The position numbers were made by a program, and so were the translations under genes. The notes below the pieces were generated by a model, which was not told the DNA's origin, made no database searches, and saw nothing but the letters and a program-made list of their open reading frames with translations. Shown in pieces: positions 8,054 to 17,670 of a stretch of DNA of 64,000 nucleotides. Each line of letters begins with the position of its first letter. The stretch's first letter is position 1. Location: positions 35,097 through 99,096 of the forward strand of contig JAEZUM010000058.1 of the NCBI GenBank assembly GCA_023421075.1, in the 5' to 3' direction. Origin of the DNA: Bacillota bacterium. Its GTDB lineage: Bacteria > Bacillota > Clostridia > Lachnospirales > Lachnospiraceae.

Positions 8054-9415
8054 TTACCTCGTCACATTATTCACCCATTTCATCGACTTATATCTCCATA
8101 TGGTAAGAGGGATTTTAATCATCTCATCGCTCATTAAGATCACATATACCACGGGTACCGGTAGGTGGAAGACAAAGGCTGCCAGAGCACCAAGTAAGAT
8201 GGAGCCACACCACATGGTTGTGCTGTCCAGGAGTAAGCCGAAGTTCGTATCACCGCCAGCCCGGAATACACCGACTATTAGTGTAGTATTAAAGGCCTGT
8301 GCGATGGCAAAGTAGGTCATAACGAACATCATGATGCCCAGGTAATCTCTTGCTTCATCACTTAAGGACAGGGTCTGTCTTGCGATCTGGGAAGCAATCA
8401 GGATGATTCCGGCTCCGATTACGCCCAGTATAATCGTAATACGGATGAAACGCTTGGCATACAGCTTGGCCAGCTCCTCCTTACCTTCTCCGAGCACTTT
8501 TCCGAGAATGATAGCGGTGGCATTGGCTACGCCAAAGGTAACGATCATTGCCAGTTGTCTGGTAACCTGAGTAACCGAATTGGCAGCTACAACGGATTTA
8601 CCTAGATGACCGATAATCGCTGCATTCACACTGGTTCCGGTACCCCAGATCAGCTCATTTAGCATAACCGGAATGGAGTATTTCAGAAAGTCACGGAACA
8701 ATAGCTTGTCATGAACAAATAGATCTCTGATACGAAAGTGGATCAATTTATTCTTAAATTTCGCATAGCATAATACGATTACAAGCTCAAGGATACGAGC
8801 AATTAAGGTAGCCAGTGCCGCACCGCGAATCCCCATGGGTTCGATACCAAACAATCCGAAGATGAAGATCGCATTCAGAATTACATTGGTAATCAAGGAC
8901 ACCAGGTATACGACAGTTGCAATGATGACTCGTTCCACGCTACGCATAATGTTCAGGTAGATCATGGTCATTGCCATAAATAGATAAGAAAAGGCGATGA
9001 TTCGAAGATAATCGGCACCCTGTGCTATGACATCAGCTTCATTTGAGAAGATATGCATCACAGGAACGGGGAAGAGCAGGACGGCAATGGTAAATAAAAC
9101 AGCCACAGCCAGTGCAATTCGCATCGTTATGCCTAGAATCTTCTCGATGGTCCGGATATCCTTCTTGCCCCAATACTGTGCAGTCAGTACGGCTGCTCCG
9201 GAGGTAAGTCCGAAGAGAATGAGGGTCATGATGAATTGTACCTGTCCGGCAAGGGAGGAAGCAGAAAGCGCAGTCTCACCCACTTTACCTAACATCACTA
9301 CATCGGCAGTGGATACTCCGACATTGATCAGATTCTGCAAGGCCATTGGCAGCACCAAAGAGAAAACCATTTTATAAAAGTTTTGTTTTTCATTCTGTTC
9401 GATCTTATGTGTCAT
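8054..9415 (-). CDS. MATE-family multidrug efflux transporter
   Basis: 453 residues with about twelve transmembrane segments in two similar halves. The N-terminal half has ALQNLINVGVSTADVVMLGK and the second ELIWGTGTSVNAAIIGHLGK, the paired MATE signatures. Members export cationic drugs or metabolites using Na+ or H+ gradients. ATG at 9415 is preferred to a GTG eleven codons upstream because GGGGAT precedes it at suitable distance and the usual MATE N-terminus begins there. It stands alone and converges on the small secreted protein gene. A second MATE gene is at 16243. Substrate unknown. Confidence 0.88.
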   Translation of the reverse strand: MTHKIEQNEKQNFYKMVFSLVLPMALQNLINVGVSTADVVMLGKVGETALSASSLAGQVQFIMTLILFGLTSGAAVLTAQYWGKKDIRTIEKILGITMRIALAVAVLFTIAVLLFPVPVMHIFSNEADVIAQGADYLRIIAFSYLFMAMTMIYLNIMRSVERVIIATVVYLVSLITNVILNAIFIFGLFGIEPMGIRGAALATLIARILELVIVLCYAKFKNKLIHFRIRDLFVHDKLLFRDFLKYSIPVMLNELIWGTGTSVNAAIIGHLGKSVVAANSVTQVTRQLAMIVTFGVANATAIILGKVLGEGKEELAKLYAKRFIRITIILGVIGAGIILIASQIARQTLSLSDEARDYLGIMMFVMTYFAIAQAFNTTLIVGVFRAGGDTNFGLLLDSTTMWCGSILLGALAAFVFHLPVPVVYVILMSDEMIKIPLTIWRYKSMKWVNNVTR

Positions 9416-9660
9416 TGAATTATCCCCAATCTCTTGAACCGGCAGCACGAGCTGTTAGCCCTTACTATAATATAAATTTATTTAAAATCATTTCTGTAAA
9501 TCATGCTTCTAGGACAAAGTAGCATTAATAATCTTAAAAGTCAATGTAGAATCCAATCGCTGATCCTGTTTCCTCATTTATTTATTTTATAGTAATTTGC
9601 ATAAAATTTGATATACTGAACTTGATTTAGATAAAATTAGACTAAATTCGACTGTTTTGC

Positions 9661-9689
9661 TTGACAATATGCAGCTTTCCATATCTAAT
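9661..9689 (+). promoter_or_regulatory. Promoter of the signalling cluster
   Basis: TTGACA at 9661-9666, 17-bp spacer, TCTAAT at 9684-9689 (five of six bases). It lies 70 bp before the histidine kinase. The remaining part of the 9416-9758 gap shows no gene. Confidence 0.6.
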
Positions 9690-9758
9690 TAATAATAGAA
9701 TGATTATATTGTAACTTGCACATTCGTTGACCTGGTCTCTCGGGAGGTGTCTATCCAT

Positions 9759-11120
9759 ATGGATGAAACATTAGAAAATAGATTGGCCTTTGAAAAGCTT
9801 GTATCCAGAATCTCGAGTCGTTTCATTAGCTTTGATGATCTTGATTTAGCAATCAATAATTCACTGGAGGAAATGGGCAGCTTTCGTAATGCCAGCCGGG
9901 CATATATATTCCTTTTTTCAGATGATAATACGATCATGGATAATACGCATGAGTGGTGCGCCGAGGGGGTTACTCCGGAGATTAACAACTTGAAGGGGTT
10001 GCCTATCGATACCTTCCCTTGGTGGATGAAAAAATTGAATAACGGTGAAATTATCTTGATAACAGATGTATCAGCGATGCCTCCCGAAGCTGTCACAGAG
10101 AAGGAAATATTGGAGCAGCAGGATATAAAATCGGTACTTGTATTACCGATCTATATTCAAAAGAAGTTATCTGGCTTCTTGGGCTTTGATAATATAACAA
10201 CCAGAGAAAGCTGGAGCAGTGAGGATCAGGCCTTATTGCAGATTACCGCTGAAATTTTCAGTAATGCATTTAGCAGAAAGTATTCGGAACAAGCTTTACG
10301 ATCTACAGAACGACAAAGAATGGAAATAGAATTAAAGAACAATGCAGAGCTTCAGGAGACGATCAAACGATTAAAGGAAACTCAAAGTCAGCTGATTCAA
10401 CAGGAACAGCTGGCAGGGATCGGTCAGCTGGCAGCAGGGGTTGCGCATGAGATTAATAATCCGCTTGCCATAGCCATGAGTAATTGCAACCTGCTATTGG
10501 ACGAATTAAATAGTGTTAAGGAGCTAAACCCGGCTTATAACATGGAGGAACTGGAGGATATTGCGAAGGATATAGAGGAAGGACTGCGAAGAGTGGATAC
10601 CATCGTGAAGAGCCTAAGTGCTTTCTCGAGAGTAGATAATCAGGCTGAATTCAAGGAATATGATCTGCAGGAAGGAATTCGAAATACCTTGGTAGTCGCA
10701 AATAATGCGTATAAGTATTATGCAGAGATAGAATGTGATTTTACACCGGTTCCGCCAATCGAAGTGAATCCCGGTCAGATCAATCAGGTTCTTCTCAATC
10801 TATTATTGAATGCAGCTCATTCTCTCAAGACAAAGCATACTGTGGATAAGCAGAGAGGCCTTATTCGCTTTTCCATCAGCTCGGATACGAGCTATCTTTA
10901 TTGTAGCATTGAGGATAATGGAATCGGGATTTCGAAGGAAAATCTGAGTAAGATTTTTAATCCTTTCTTTACTACCAAGCCGGTCGGAGAAGGAACCGGC
11001 CTGGGGTTAAGTATTGTATATGACATCATCGTGAATAAGCATCGCGGTGAGGTCGAGGTAGCGAGTGAACTCGGCGAGGGAGCTGTATTTACGCTGAAGC
11101 TTCCCTTGAAAAAACGATAA
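9759..11120 (+). CDS. Soluble GAF-domain sensor histidine kinase
   Basis: 453 residues with no membrane segment. A GAF-type sensor domain occupies about residues 10-165, then a coiled coil (to about 215). The dimerisation domain carries the phospho-acceptor in GVAHEINNPL, His230. The ATPase domain has the N box (QVLLNLLLNAAHSL), G1 (DNGIGIS) and G2 (GEGTGLGLS). Start ATG 9759 has GGGAGGTG 9 bases upstream. It is followed 27 bases later by a REC-HDOD protein and then another response regulator, so both are probable phosphorylation targets. The GAF ligand is unknown; a cytoplasmic small molecule or redox signal is likely. Confidence 0.88.
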   Translation: MDETLENRLAFEKLVSRISSRFISFDDLDLAINNSLEEMGSFRNASRAYIFLFSDDNTIMDNTHEWCAEGVTPEINNLKGLPIDTFPWWMKKLNNGEIILITDVSAMPPEAVTEKEILEQQDIKSVLVLPIYIQKKLSGFLGFDNITTRESWSSEDQALLQITAEIFSNAFSRKYSEQALRSTERQRMEIELKNNAELQETIKRLKETQSQLIQQEQLAGIGQLAAGVAHEINNPLAIAMSNCNLLLDELNSVKELNPAYNMEELEDIAKDIEEGLRRVDTIVKSLSAFSRVDNQAEFKEYDLQEGIRNTLVVANNAYKYYAEIECDFTPVPPIEVNPGQINQVLLNLLLNAAHSLKTKHTVDKQRGLIRFSISSDTSYLYCSIEDNGIGISKENLSKIFNPFFTTKPVGEGTGLGLSIVYDIIVNKHRGEVEVASELGEGAVFTLKLPLKKR

Positions 11121-11147
11121 ATCATTGTTGTCACAAGGAGGTGTGGT

Positions 11148-12326
11148 ATGTCAAGAAAAATACTGATTGTAGATGATGAAGTCCAATTGTTGAAGGTGTT
11201 AAAGAAAGTATTCATGAAGTCGGACTATCACATCTTTGTGGCGGAAAGTGGGAATGAGGCATTGGAGCTTTTGGCTGTGGAGCCAATCGATATGATAATT
11301 ACGGATCTACGAATGCCTGGTATGGATGGATATGAACTCTTATCCGTGGTAAAGAGAAGGTATCCGGATGTGATACGTATCGTATTGAGTGGTTATGCGG
11401 ACGAGAAAATGATCTATCAGCTCTTTAAAAACAACCTGACAAAAATGTGTATCTACAAACCATGGGATAATGCTTCCTTAATACAGAATATCAATCAGAT
11501 TTTCGAATTGAATCATATTCTGACCGGCAATCGTATCCTACAGGTTATCAAGAATCTGGAGCAGCTTCCGGTTATGAATAATATGTATGGAGAGCTCTGT
11601 GAACTCATGGATTCGAATGCGGGAATCGACGAGATAGAACGCTTACTGATGAAGGATCAATCGATTGTGGCATCAATCTTACATATAGCCAATTCCGCAT
11701 TCTTTCATATCAATACAGGCTCCTTAAAGAAAGCGATCGCTTACCTTGGTTTAAATCAGACTAAAAATATTGTATTGGTTGCAAGCATTACCAATTCGAA
11801 TGCGAAAAGCGGTAAACTTAAGTCCATGTATGAGCTGTTTTCAACACATTCGGTTATTACAAATAAAATATGTAATATGATTTATAAGGACCTGCTGTTA
11901 AAGGAGATTCCCCCGGATAATTCCTGTATTGGCTTACTTCATGGAATTGGAAGGATGGTCTTAATGGACAACTTTGCTTCTCAATACGAGAAAATCATAC
12001 ATCAATGGAGAGCGGGCGAAGGGCAATTATATCAGATCGAAATGGATGCACTTGGGGTGTGTCATCAGGAATTAAGCGGATATCTTCTTGATTGGTGGGG
12101 TCTGCCCTATAGCTTAGTGGAGCCGATTCTTTATCACCACGCCCCCTGGGAGGAAGGCGTCATCAACAAAGAATTAACCTTTGTCCTGTATGTCGCAGAT
12201 TATTATGCTATGAAGTTTATGAAAGAACCGTGGCCGGAGATATTGGATGAGAAGGCGTTTGAATACCTGGGCTTCAAGAAAGAGCTATTGGAAAGCAAGC
12301 TGAATAAGAAATTAAGTATATCATAA
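11148..12326 (+). CDS. Response regulator with HDOD output domain
   Basis: 392 residues. REC domain 1-120 with acidic pocket DD (9-10), phospho-acceptor Asp53 (ITDLRMPGMDG) and Lys104 (YKPWD). An HDOD domain covers about 130-330 (SIVASILHIANSAFF, AIAYLGLNQTKNIV, GLLHGIGRMVLMDNF). HDOD domains are HD-like but usually non-catalytic and serve in signalling and motility control. GGAGGTGTG precedes the ATG. It lies between the GAF kinase and the second response regulator, in one apparent operon. The output partner is not evident. Confidence 0.87.
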   Translation: MSRKILIVDDEVQLLKVLKKVFMKSDYHIFVAESGNEALELLAVEPIDMIITDLRMPGMDGYELLSVVKRRYPDVIRIVLSGYADEKMIYQLFKNNLTKMCIYKPWDNASLIQNINQIFELNHILTGNRILQVIKNLEQLPVMNNMYGELCELMDSNAGIDEIERLLMKDQSIVASILHIANSAFFHINTGSLKKAIAYLGLNQTKNIVLVASITNSNAKSGKLKSMYELFSTHSVITNKICNMIYKDLLLKEIPPDNSCIGLLHGIGRMVLMDNFASQYEKIIHQWRAGEGQLYQIEMDALGVCHQELSGYLLDWWGLPYSLVEPILYHHAPWEEGVINKELTFVLYVADYYAMKFMKEPWPEILDEKAFEYLGFKKELLESKLNKKLSIS

Positions 12327-12355
12327 TCAACAAATATACTGAGAAGGGGATTGTT

Positions 12356-13591
12356 ATGAAAAATCAGCCTCAGATACTCATCGTGGATGATGAGCCTATT
12401 ATTCGGAAGACGATTAAGAAATTACTCTCAAAATATAATCTGGAGGTTTACCTGACCGGTTCTCCTATGGAGGCTCTTGATCTGATAAAACGAGAGCCGA
12501 TTGATTTGGTCTTGAGTGATCAAAGAATGCCGGAAATGGACGGACTTTCTCTTATTGCACAAGTAAAGGAGCTTTCGCCGAACACGATATGTATCTTGAT
12601 GAGTGGACACTCGGATGTTGATCTATTGGTTACCGCCATTAACAGTGGGAGCATTTATCAGTATATTCCTAAGCCCTGGGAGAATGAGAAGTTCCTGAAA
12701 ACAATCTTTAAGGCTCTGGAGGTACAGATTGAAGAGATCGAACAAAATACAATCGTTCAGAAGCTATTCGCGAACAAAAAATGGATTGAAACGCTGAGTC
12801 AGACCAGATTGACAAGGAGAAGTGATTTCTTAAATAATATCATTAAACATGACACAGCGATATCAGAGGAGCTGAAGAGGGAAGCCAAGAACTTTGATGT
12901 GGAATTGGAAGGTACATACCAGCTTTGCCTGTTGTCCACCGTGAATTCGGCATTGATCAAGAATAACTCTCAAATAGCCGATTTGGGTTCAAAAAATGAA
13001 TTGGTATTTGTGATTAATATGATCCCGAACTGTATCGCCTGGAGCTGTGATGAATTTATCTGTATTCTTTTATCGGGTGAAGTAGCTATGGAAGGCACAA
13101 GGATTAAGAACTGGATCAGTAATATTACGGATATCGTTGCGGAGTATTGTACGAATCGATTTACAATGGGAATCAGTAACAGGCATTGTGGGCTTGAGGA
13201 GTTAAAGAGCAGTTATCATCAGGCATACCATGCATATCTGACGGTTCGTGGAGCAGATCAGGGACAATCCGGAATAGCTTATTATGAAGAGCTTGGGTCA
13301 TTACAGCTTTTGACCAGCCTGAACGGTAGTGCCGAGGCAGATGAATTTATCGAGCATACGCTCGGAAGCCTAATCAAATATGATAAAGAAAAAGGCAGTA
13401 ATTTGCTCCAGACTTTAGATGTGTATCTGAGAACCGCAAGTATGAAGGAAGCGGCTGAGAAGCTCTATATCCATACGAAGACAATGATATTTCGCAAAAA
13501 CCGTATTGAGAAAATTCTAGAACGATCACTGGAGGATTATGAAACCAGATTAAGCCTGGGAATTGCCTTAAAGCTTTATTCCTTACGATGA
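12356..13591 (+). CDS. Response regulator with CdaR/PucR-type helix-turn-helix
   Basis: 411 residues. REC domain with Asp55 (LVLSDQRMPEMDG) and Lys106 (PKPWE). The middle resembles the degenerate GGDEF-like domain of CdaR/PucR regulators (TMGISNRHCGLEELKSSYHQ). The C-terminal HTH is SMKEAAEKLYIHTKTMIFRK followed by NRIEKIL. It is therefore a DNA-binding response regulator of unusual domain order for a REC protein. A start at 12356 has GAAGGGG upstream. It is the last gene before a strong terminator, completing a kinase plus two-regulator operon. Confidence 0.85.
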   Translation: MKNQPQILIVDDEPIIRKTIKKLLSKYNLEVYLTGSPMEALDLIKREPIDLVLSDQRMPEMDGLSLIAQVKELSPNTICILMSGHSDVDLLVTAINSGSIYQYIPKPWENEKFLKTIFKALEVQIEEIEQNTIVQKLFANKKWIETLSQTRLTRRSDFLNNIIKHDTAISEELKREAKNFDVELEGTYQLCLLSTVNSALIKNNSQIADLGSKNELVFVINMIPNCIAWSCDEFICILLSGEVAMEGTRIKNWISNITDIVAEYCTNRFTMGISNRHCGLEELKSSYHQAYHAYLTVRGADQGQSGIAYYEELGSLQLLTSLNGSAEADEFIEHTLGSLIKYDKEKGSNLLQTLDVYLRTASMKEAAEKLYIHTKTMIFRKNRIEKILERSLEDYETRLSLGIALKLYSLR

Positions 13592-13617
13592 TATATCCAA
13601 TCAAGCAGAGTAAATTG

Positions 13618-13656
13618 CCCTCTATTATCCCTTAGGGATAACGGAGGGTCTTTTTT
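13618..13656 (+). terminator. Rho-independent terminator of the kinase/regulator operon
   Basis: CCCTC and TTATCCC pair with GGGATAA and GAGGG around a TTAG loop, followed by TCTTTTTT. A textbook terminator. Confidence 0.9.
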
Positions 13657-13782
13657 GATGCATATTATTAGCCTGTATCGAGAATTGCCAGAAGAGACAA
13701 TTGCATTATAATAAAAATATAGTTATTCATACAAAATTAGTAGGAAATAAAATCCTAACAAATAAAGCGAGGAGGAATGACG

Positions 13783-14205
13783 ATGACGGAATACACTGAG
13801 AATGACTCTCTCACCATGATATATATTTATAAAACCTCTGATTTATTGGAGCAATTGGAGCAGTTGATACTGTCAGGCGAAGGTGTAGACAGCTTCAGTC
13901 CTTCTTCGATTAATGAAGTTTTCAGAATAATGCATACATTGAAAGGCTCCTCTTCAATGATGATGTATCAGAGTATAACAAAGCTGGCTCATACCTTAGA
14001 GGATATATTTTATTATCTTCGGGAAGAGGATCCAAAGCAGGTGGATTACTCTTTACTATCCGATTTGGTATTAGAAGGGATTGATTTCATAAAATTTACC
14101 ATTGAGAAGATCAGCGTAGGAGAGAGTGCCGAAGTAGAGGATGAAGGATTATTCAAGAAAATGCAGGAATTTTTAATTGATACAAAGAGGAAGAATGCAT
14201 ACTAA
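13783..14205 (+). CDS. Histidine phosphotransfer (Hpt) protein, CheA P1-like
   Basis: 140 residues forming one helical Hpt domain. The phospho-acceptor is His51 in IMHTLKGSSSMM, which matches the HTLKG consensus. It lacks the kinase domains of CheA, so it would accept and pass on phosphate rather than make it. ATG 13783 is preferred to 13777 since GGAGG at 13771-13775 would be only one base from the latter. Context: just after the kinase/regulator operon and before the cheW fragment. It may link the GAF kinase to the response regulators in a multi-step relay, or be a leftover of a larger chemotaxis gene set. Confidence 0.8.
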   Translation: MTEYTENDSLTMIYIYKTSDLLEQLEQLILSGEGVDSFSPSSINEVFRIMHTLKGSSSMMMYQSITKLAHTLEDIFYYLREEDPKQVDYSLLSDLVLEGIDFIKFTIEKISVGESAEVEDEGLFKKMQEFLIDTKRKNAY

Positions 14206-14311
14206 TATGGAGATAAAATGCTTCATCCGGATTGCTTCACCTTAACAAGGAGTGCAATATTAGTTCAATATTGGATGCAAGGACATGATTGGTAACAGAA
14301 AGGAGCAACCG

Positions 14312-14686
14312 ATGACAGATAGGATGGAATATGAATTAGATTTAACGGAGGATACACAGAGAGACAGGTATCTGACCTTTTCCTTAGGGAAAGAAAGCTA
14401 CGGAATTGAGATCAGGTATGTCACAGAAATTGTCGGGATGCAGGCAATAACGAGCTTACCGGAGTTGATAGAGTATTTGAAGGGAGTAATTAATCTCAGA
14501 GGGAAGATTGTTCCTGTTATGGATATGAGGCTTCGCTTTCATAAGGAGGCTATTACATATAACGAACGAACCTGTATAATAATTGTTGAGATCGGGGATA
14601 TAACCGTTGGATTAATTGTCGACGGGGTGTCAGAGGTTGTAACAATACCGGACAACGATATTGAAGATAAGCCGTATATGAAGTAG
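14312..14686 (+). pseudogene. cheW fragment, C-terminal part missing
   Basis: 124 residues from ATG 14312 (AAAGGAG six bases upstream). Residues 20-115 match the first two thirds of CheW: YLTFSLGKESYGIEIRYVTE, VINLRGKIVPVMDMR, IVDGVSEVVTIPDNDIE. A normal CheW continues with a PPP-type turn and about 40 more residues completing the second beta barrel. Here it ends at KPYMK and a TAG. The DNA straight after codes, in another frame, for the middle of a chemoreceptor. This looks like a deletion that removed the 3' end of cheW and the 5' end of the receptor gene. CheW normally couples receptors to CheA; this product is unlikely to fold fully. Confidence 0.7.
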
Positions 14687-14718
14687 ATGAGGCACTGAAT
14701 GCTTTAATCGAGCTGAGG

Positions 14719-16056
14719 ATGAAGGAAATAAATAATACCTTGAACTATAATGAAGAAAGCTATACAAGAGAAACAACAATTATGATCATAATTGTGGCAA
14801 TCGGTGTCCTTGCAGCCATACTACTTGGAGTTTATCTATCCGGAATGATCAGCAGACCGGTTAATAAAATGGTAAAGGCGGCACAGCTGCTCGCGGTAGG
14901 GGATGTCAATGCACAAGTCGATGCAACCACAAAGGATGAGGTTGGTAAGCTGGCAGAAGCCTTTGGTAACATGATACATAGTATACGTAAGCAAGCCCAG
15001 GCAGTGGAGCAGCTTGCGGGCGGGGATCTGACAGTAGAGGTGGAAGTACGTTCGGAAAATGACCTTTTGGGAAGAAAGCTCTCGGAGCTGATCCATAAAA
15101 ATAACGAGATACTTTCCAATATCGCAATCGCTTCCGATCAGGTAGCGGATGGATCAAAACAGATCTCTGATGCAAGCATTGCGCTTTCTTCCGGAGCGAC
15201 GGAGCAGGCAAGTGCCATAGAAGAGCTGACCGCTTCTCTGGAGGAAATATCCTCACAAACAAAACAAAATGCATTAAATGCAGATCAGGCGAATGAGCTC
15301 ACCGGTGAAGCAAAAACGAATGCGGTTAAAGGCAATAATCAAATGAAAGAAATGCTGAAGGCAATGGTAGAAATAAACGAGTCTTCAGAGAATATCTCCA
15401 AAATAATTAAGGTAATCGATGATATCGCCTTTCAGACGAATATTCTTGCACTAAATGCTGCAGTTGAGGCTGCAAGAGCCGGACAGCATGGAAAAGGGTT
15501 TGCGGTTGTAGCCGAAGAGGTCAGAAATCTTGCCGCACGATCCGCTAATGCTGCAAAGGAAACCACAGATATGATTGAGTCCTCGATTAAAAAAGCGGAT
15601 GGAGGTACTAAGATTGCAAAGGAAACAGCGGATGCCTTTCAGACCATCGTTAACCGGATCGAAGATATTGCTGGCATAGTTGATAAGATTGCAGTGGCTT
15701 CCAATGAGCAGTCCATAGGAATAGAGCAGATCAATCAGGGTATTATGCAGGTTGCTCAGGTGGTACAGACGAATTCTGCGACATCCCAGGAGGAGGCAGC
15801 AGCCAGTGAAGAATTGTATAGTCAGGCAACTGTTTTGAAGGAGATGGTGGGTCAATTCAAACTGAGAGATAATCATAAAGGGCTTTCTTATAGAGAAGAA
15901 TTAACTCCTGAGATAATTGCCCTGATTGAGAATCTGAAGCATAAGAATGAAAAAAATACCATTGAGAAGAGCAGCTTTAATAAAGGCTATAAGGCAGAAT
16001 ATAATAAAGATAAGCCTAAGATACGATTGAACGACTTGGAGTTCGGGAAATATTAA
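14719..16056 (+). CDS. Methyl-accepting chemotaxis protein lacking its sensor domain (5'-truncated)
   Basis: 445 residues from ATG 14719. It starts within the last helix of a four-helix-bundle sensor; codons before the ATG continue in frame as DEALNALIELR back to a TAA at 14668. It keeps one membrane segment (TTIMIIIVAIGVLAAILLGV), a HAMP domain (ISRPVNKMVKAAQLL) and the complete signalling helix with hairpin tip IDDIAFQTNILALNAAVEAA and ARAGQHGKGFAVVAEEVRNL. The first membrane segment and the extracellular sensor are missing. No convincing ribosome binding site precedes the ATG. Probably a decayed receptor formed by the same deletion that cut cheW, though the cytoplasmic part could still signal. 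Confidence 0.75.
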   Translation: MKEINNTLNYNEESYTRETTIMIIIVAIGVLAAILLGVYLSGMISRPVNKMVKAAQLLAVGDVNAQVDATTKDEVGKLAEAFGNMIHSIRKQAQAVEQLAGGDLTVEVEVRSENDLLGRKLSELIHKNNEILSNIAIASDQVADGSKQISDASIALSSGATEQASAIEELTASLEEISSQTKQNALNADQANELTGEAKTNAVKGNNQMKEMLKAMVEINESSENISKIIKVIDDIAFQTNILALNAAVEAARAGQHGKGFAVVAEEVRNLAARSANAAKETTDMIESSIKKADGGTKIAKETADAFQTIVNRIEDIAGIVDKIAVASNEQSIGIEQINQGIMQVAQVVQTNSATSQEEAAASEELYSQATVLKEMVGQFKLRDNHKGLSYREELTPEIIALIENLKHKNEKNTIEKSSFNKGYKAEYNKDKPKIRLNDLEFGKY

Positions 16057-16130
16057 AGCATTGATGGTATCACATTGTATCAACTACTGATGAGAATATA
16101 AGTTTAAAATCATAAGATAAAAGGGATTAG

Positions 16131-16158
16131 AAGAGAGAAAGGCTTCTGATCTCTTTTT
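16131..16158 (+). terminator. Weak terminator-like hairpin after the receptor gene
   Basis: AGAGA pairs with TCTCT around AAGGCTTCTGA, followed by TTTTTGATT. The stem is short, so the call is tentative. Confidence 0.4.
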
Positions 16159-16242
16159 GATTGACGAAATTCGGAAACAAGCGTAAAATGTTTTAACACA
16201 ATATTACAATACAAATTATAAAGAGAGAAAAGGGTAGTCATT

Positions 16243-17589
16243 ATGTATGAACAGAAGAATCTGGTGAAGGGCAACGTAGCAAAGCAACTGATTATATTCG
16301 CCATTCCATTCATTATTTCTAACATTATTCAGACGCTTTATAGCGTCGCTGACATGGTAATCGTCGGTCAATTCAACGGAACAGCCAGCATGTCCGGAGT
16401 CAATATCGGTGGACAGGTCACCATGATCATCCTGAATGTAGCGGTAGGGATCAGTACAGGAGGAACCATCATGATTGCTCAGTCCGTCGGAGCAGAGAAG
16501 ACGGGAAAGCTTCAGAAAATCATCGGTACTCTATTATCGACCTTGATTGTCTCGGCGGTTGTTTTGACTTTATTCATGCTGTTATTCAAGGACCCAATTC
16601 TTCGAATGATACATACACCACAGGAATCCTTTGGTGAAGCAAGTATTTATCTCATGGTGACGGCTCTTGGAACCGTGTTTATCTTCGGATATAATGCGCT
16701 CAGTGCAATCATGCGTGGTATGGGAGACAGTAAAAGCCCTCTTTATTTTGTGGCCATTGCCTGTGTGACCAATATTGCGCTTGACCTGGTCTTGGTGGGT
16801 GGATTAAAGCAGGGAGCCTTTGGCGCGGCGATCGCGACGATAGTATCGCAAGCCATCAGTATGATATTATGTGTTATCTATCTTCGAAGGAAGAAATTTG
16901 TATTTGACTTTCAGCTTAAATCCTTCCGGATCGATCTGGTACAGCTAAGGAACATCCTTAAGCTGGGTATCCCGCTTACGATTCAGAACCTGATTAGTAA
17001 TTTATCCTTCCTGTTCATGACTGCACTGGTTAACAACATGGGAGTTACCGCTTCTGCAGCAGTTGGTGCAGTGGGTAAATACAATGGATTTGCAATCCTG
17101 CCGGCGATCGCCATGAATGCGGCAGTATCCGCAATGGTAGCCCAGAATATCGGAGCAGAGAGAGAAGACAGAGCGATTAAGACGATGCTTACGGGAATGG
17201 GATTGGCTTATGCGATCTCCATTCCGATCTTCATCCTTACAACACTCTTTCCACAGGAGGTTCTACGTATGTTCTCAGCCGATCCGGAGTTGATTGCGGT
17301 AGGGGTGCCTTATCTGCGCGTGTTCTCCATTGATTATCTGCTGGTGCCGGTTGCCTTCTGTCTGATCGGCTTCTGCATCGGTACGGGGCATACCACCTTT
17401 TCCTTATTCAGTAATATCATGTCAGCGATTGTAATCCGCATTCCGATGGCCTATCTCTTGAGTGAAGTGGCAGGGCTTGGACTGCCTGGAGTAGGGCTTG
17501 CAGTTCCTCTCGCCTCTGCTACAGCAGTTATCCTTGGCTTATGGTTTTTCTTCTCAGGACGCTGGAAACGAAGGACGGTAAAATTATAG
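16243..17589 (+). CDS. MATE-family efflux transporter
   Basis: 448 residues, twelve predicted membrane segments in two repeats: IPFIISNIIQTLYSVADMVI and VGQFNG in the first, LGIPLTIQNLISNLSFLFMT in the second. This is the MATE fold, in the subgroup common in clostridia and close to NorM/MepA-type pumps. It is only a distant relative of the pump at 8054. A purine-rich AAAAGGG precedes the ATG. It is followed by an unrelated small gene after 81 bases. Substrate unknown. Confidence 0.88.
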   Translation: MYEQKNLVKGNVAKQLIIFAIPFIISNIIQTLYSVADMVIVGQFNGTASMSGVNIGGQVTMIILNVAVGISTGGTIMIAQSVGAEKTGKLQKIIGTLLSTLIVSAVVLTLFMLLFKDPILRMIHTPQESFGEASIYLMVTALGTVFIFGYNALSAIMRGMGDSKSPLYFVAIACVTNIALDLVLVGGLKQGAFGAAIATIVSQAISMILCVIYLRRKKFVFDFQLKSFRIDLVQLRNILKLGIPLTIQNLISNLSFLFMTALVNNMGVTASAAVGAVGKYNGFAILPAIAMNAAVSAMVAQNIGAEREDRAIKTMLTGMGLAYAISIPIFILTTLFPQEVLRMFSADPELIAVGVPYLRVFSIDYLLVPVAFCLIGFCIGTGHTTFSLFSNIMSAIVIRIPMAYLLSEVAGLGLPGVGLAVPLASATAVILGLWFFFSGRWKRRTVKL

Positions 17590-17670
17590 CAACGATAAAA
17601 CAAAACTAATAGGACCGGGGATTTTCCTATATCAGTAACGAATATTGCCATCGCCGAAGGGAGGAAGGAT

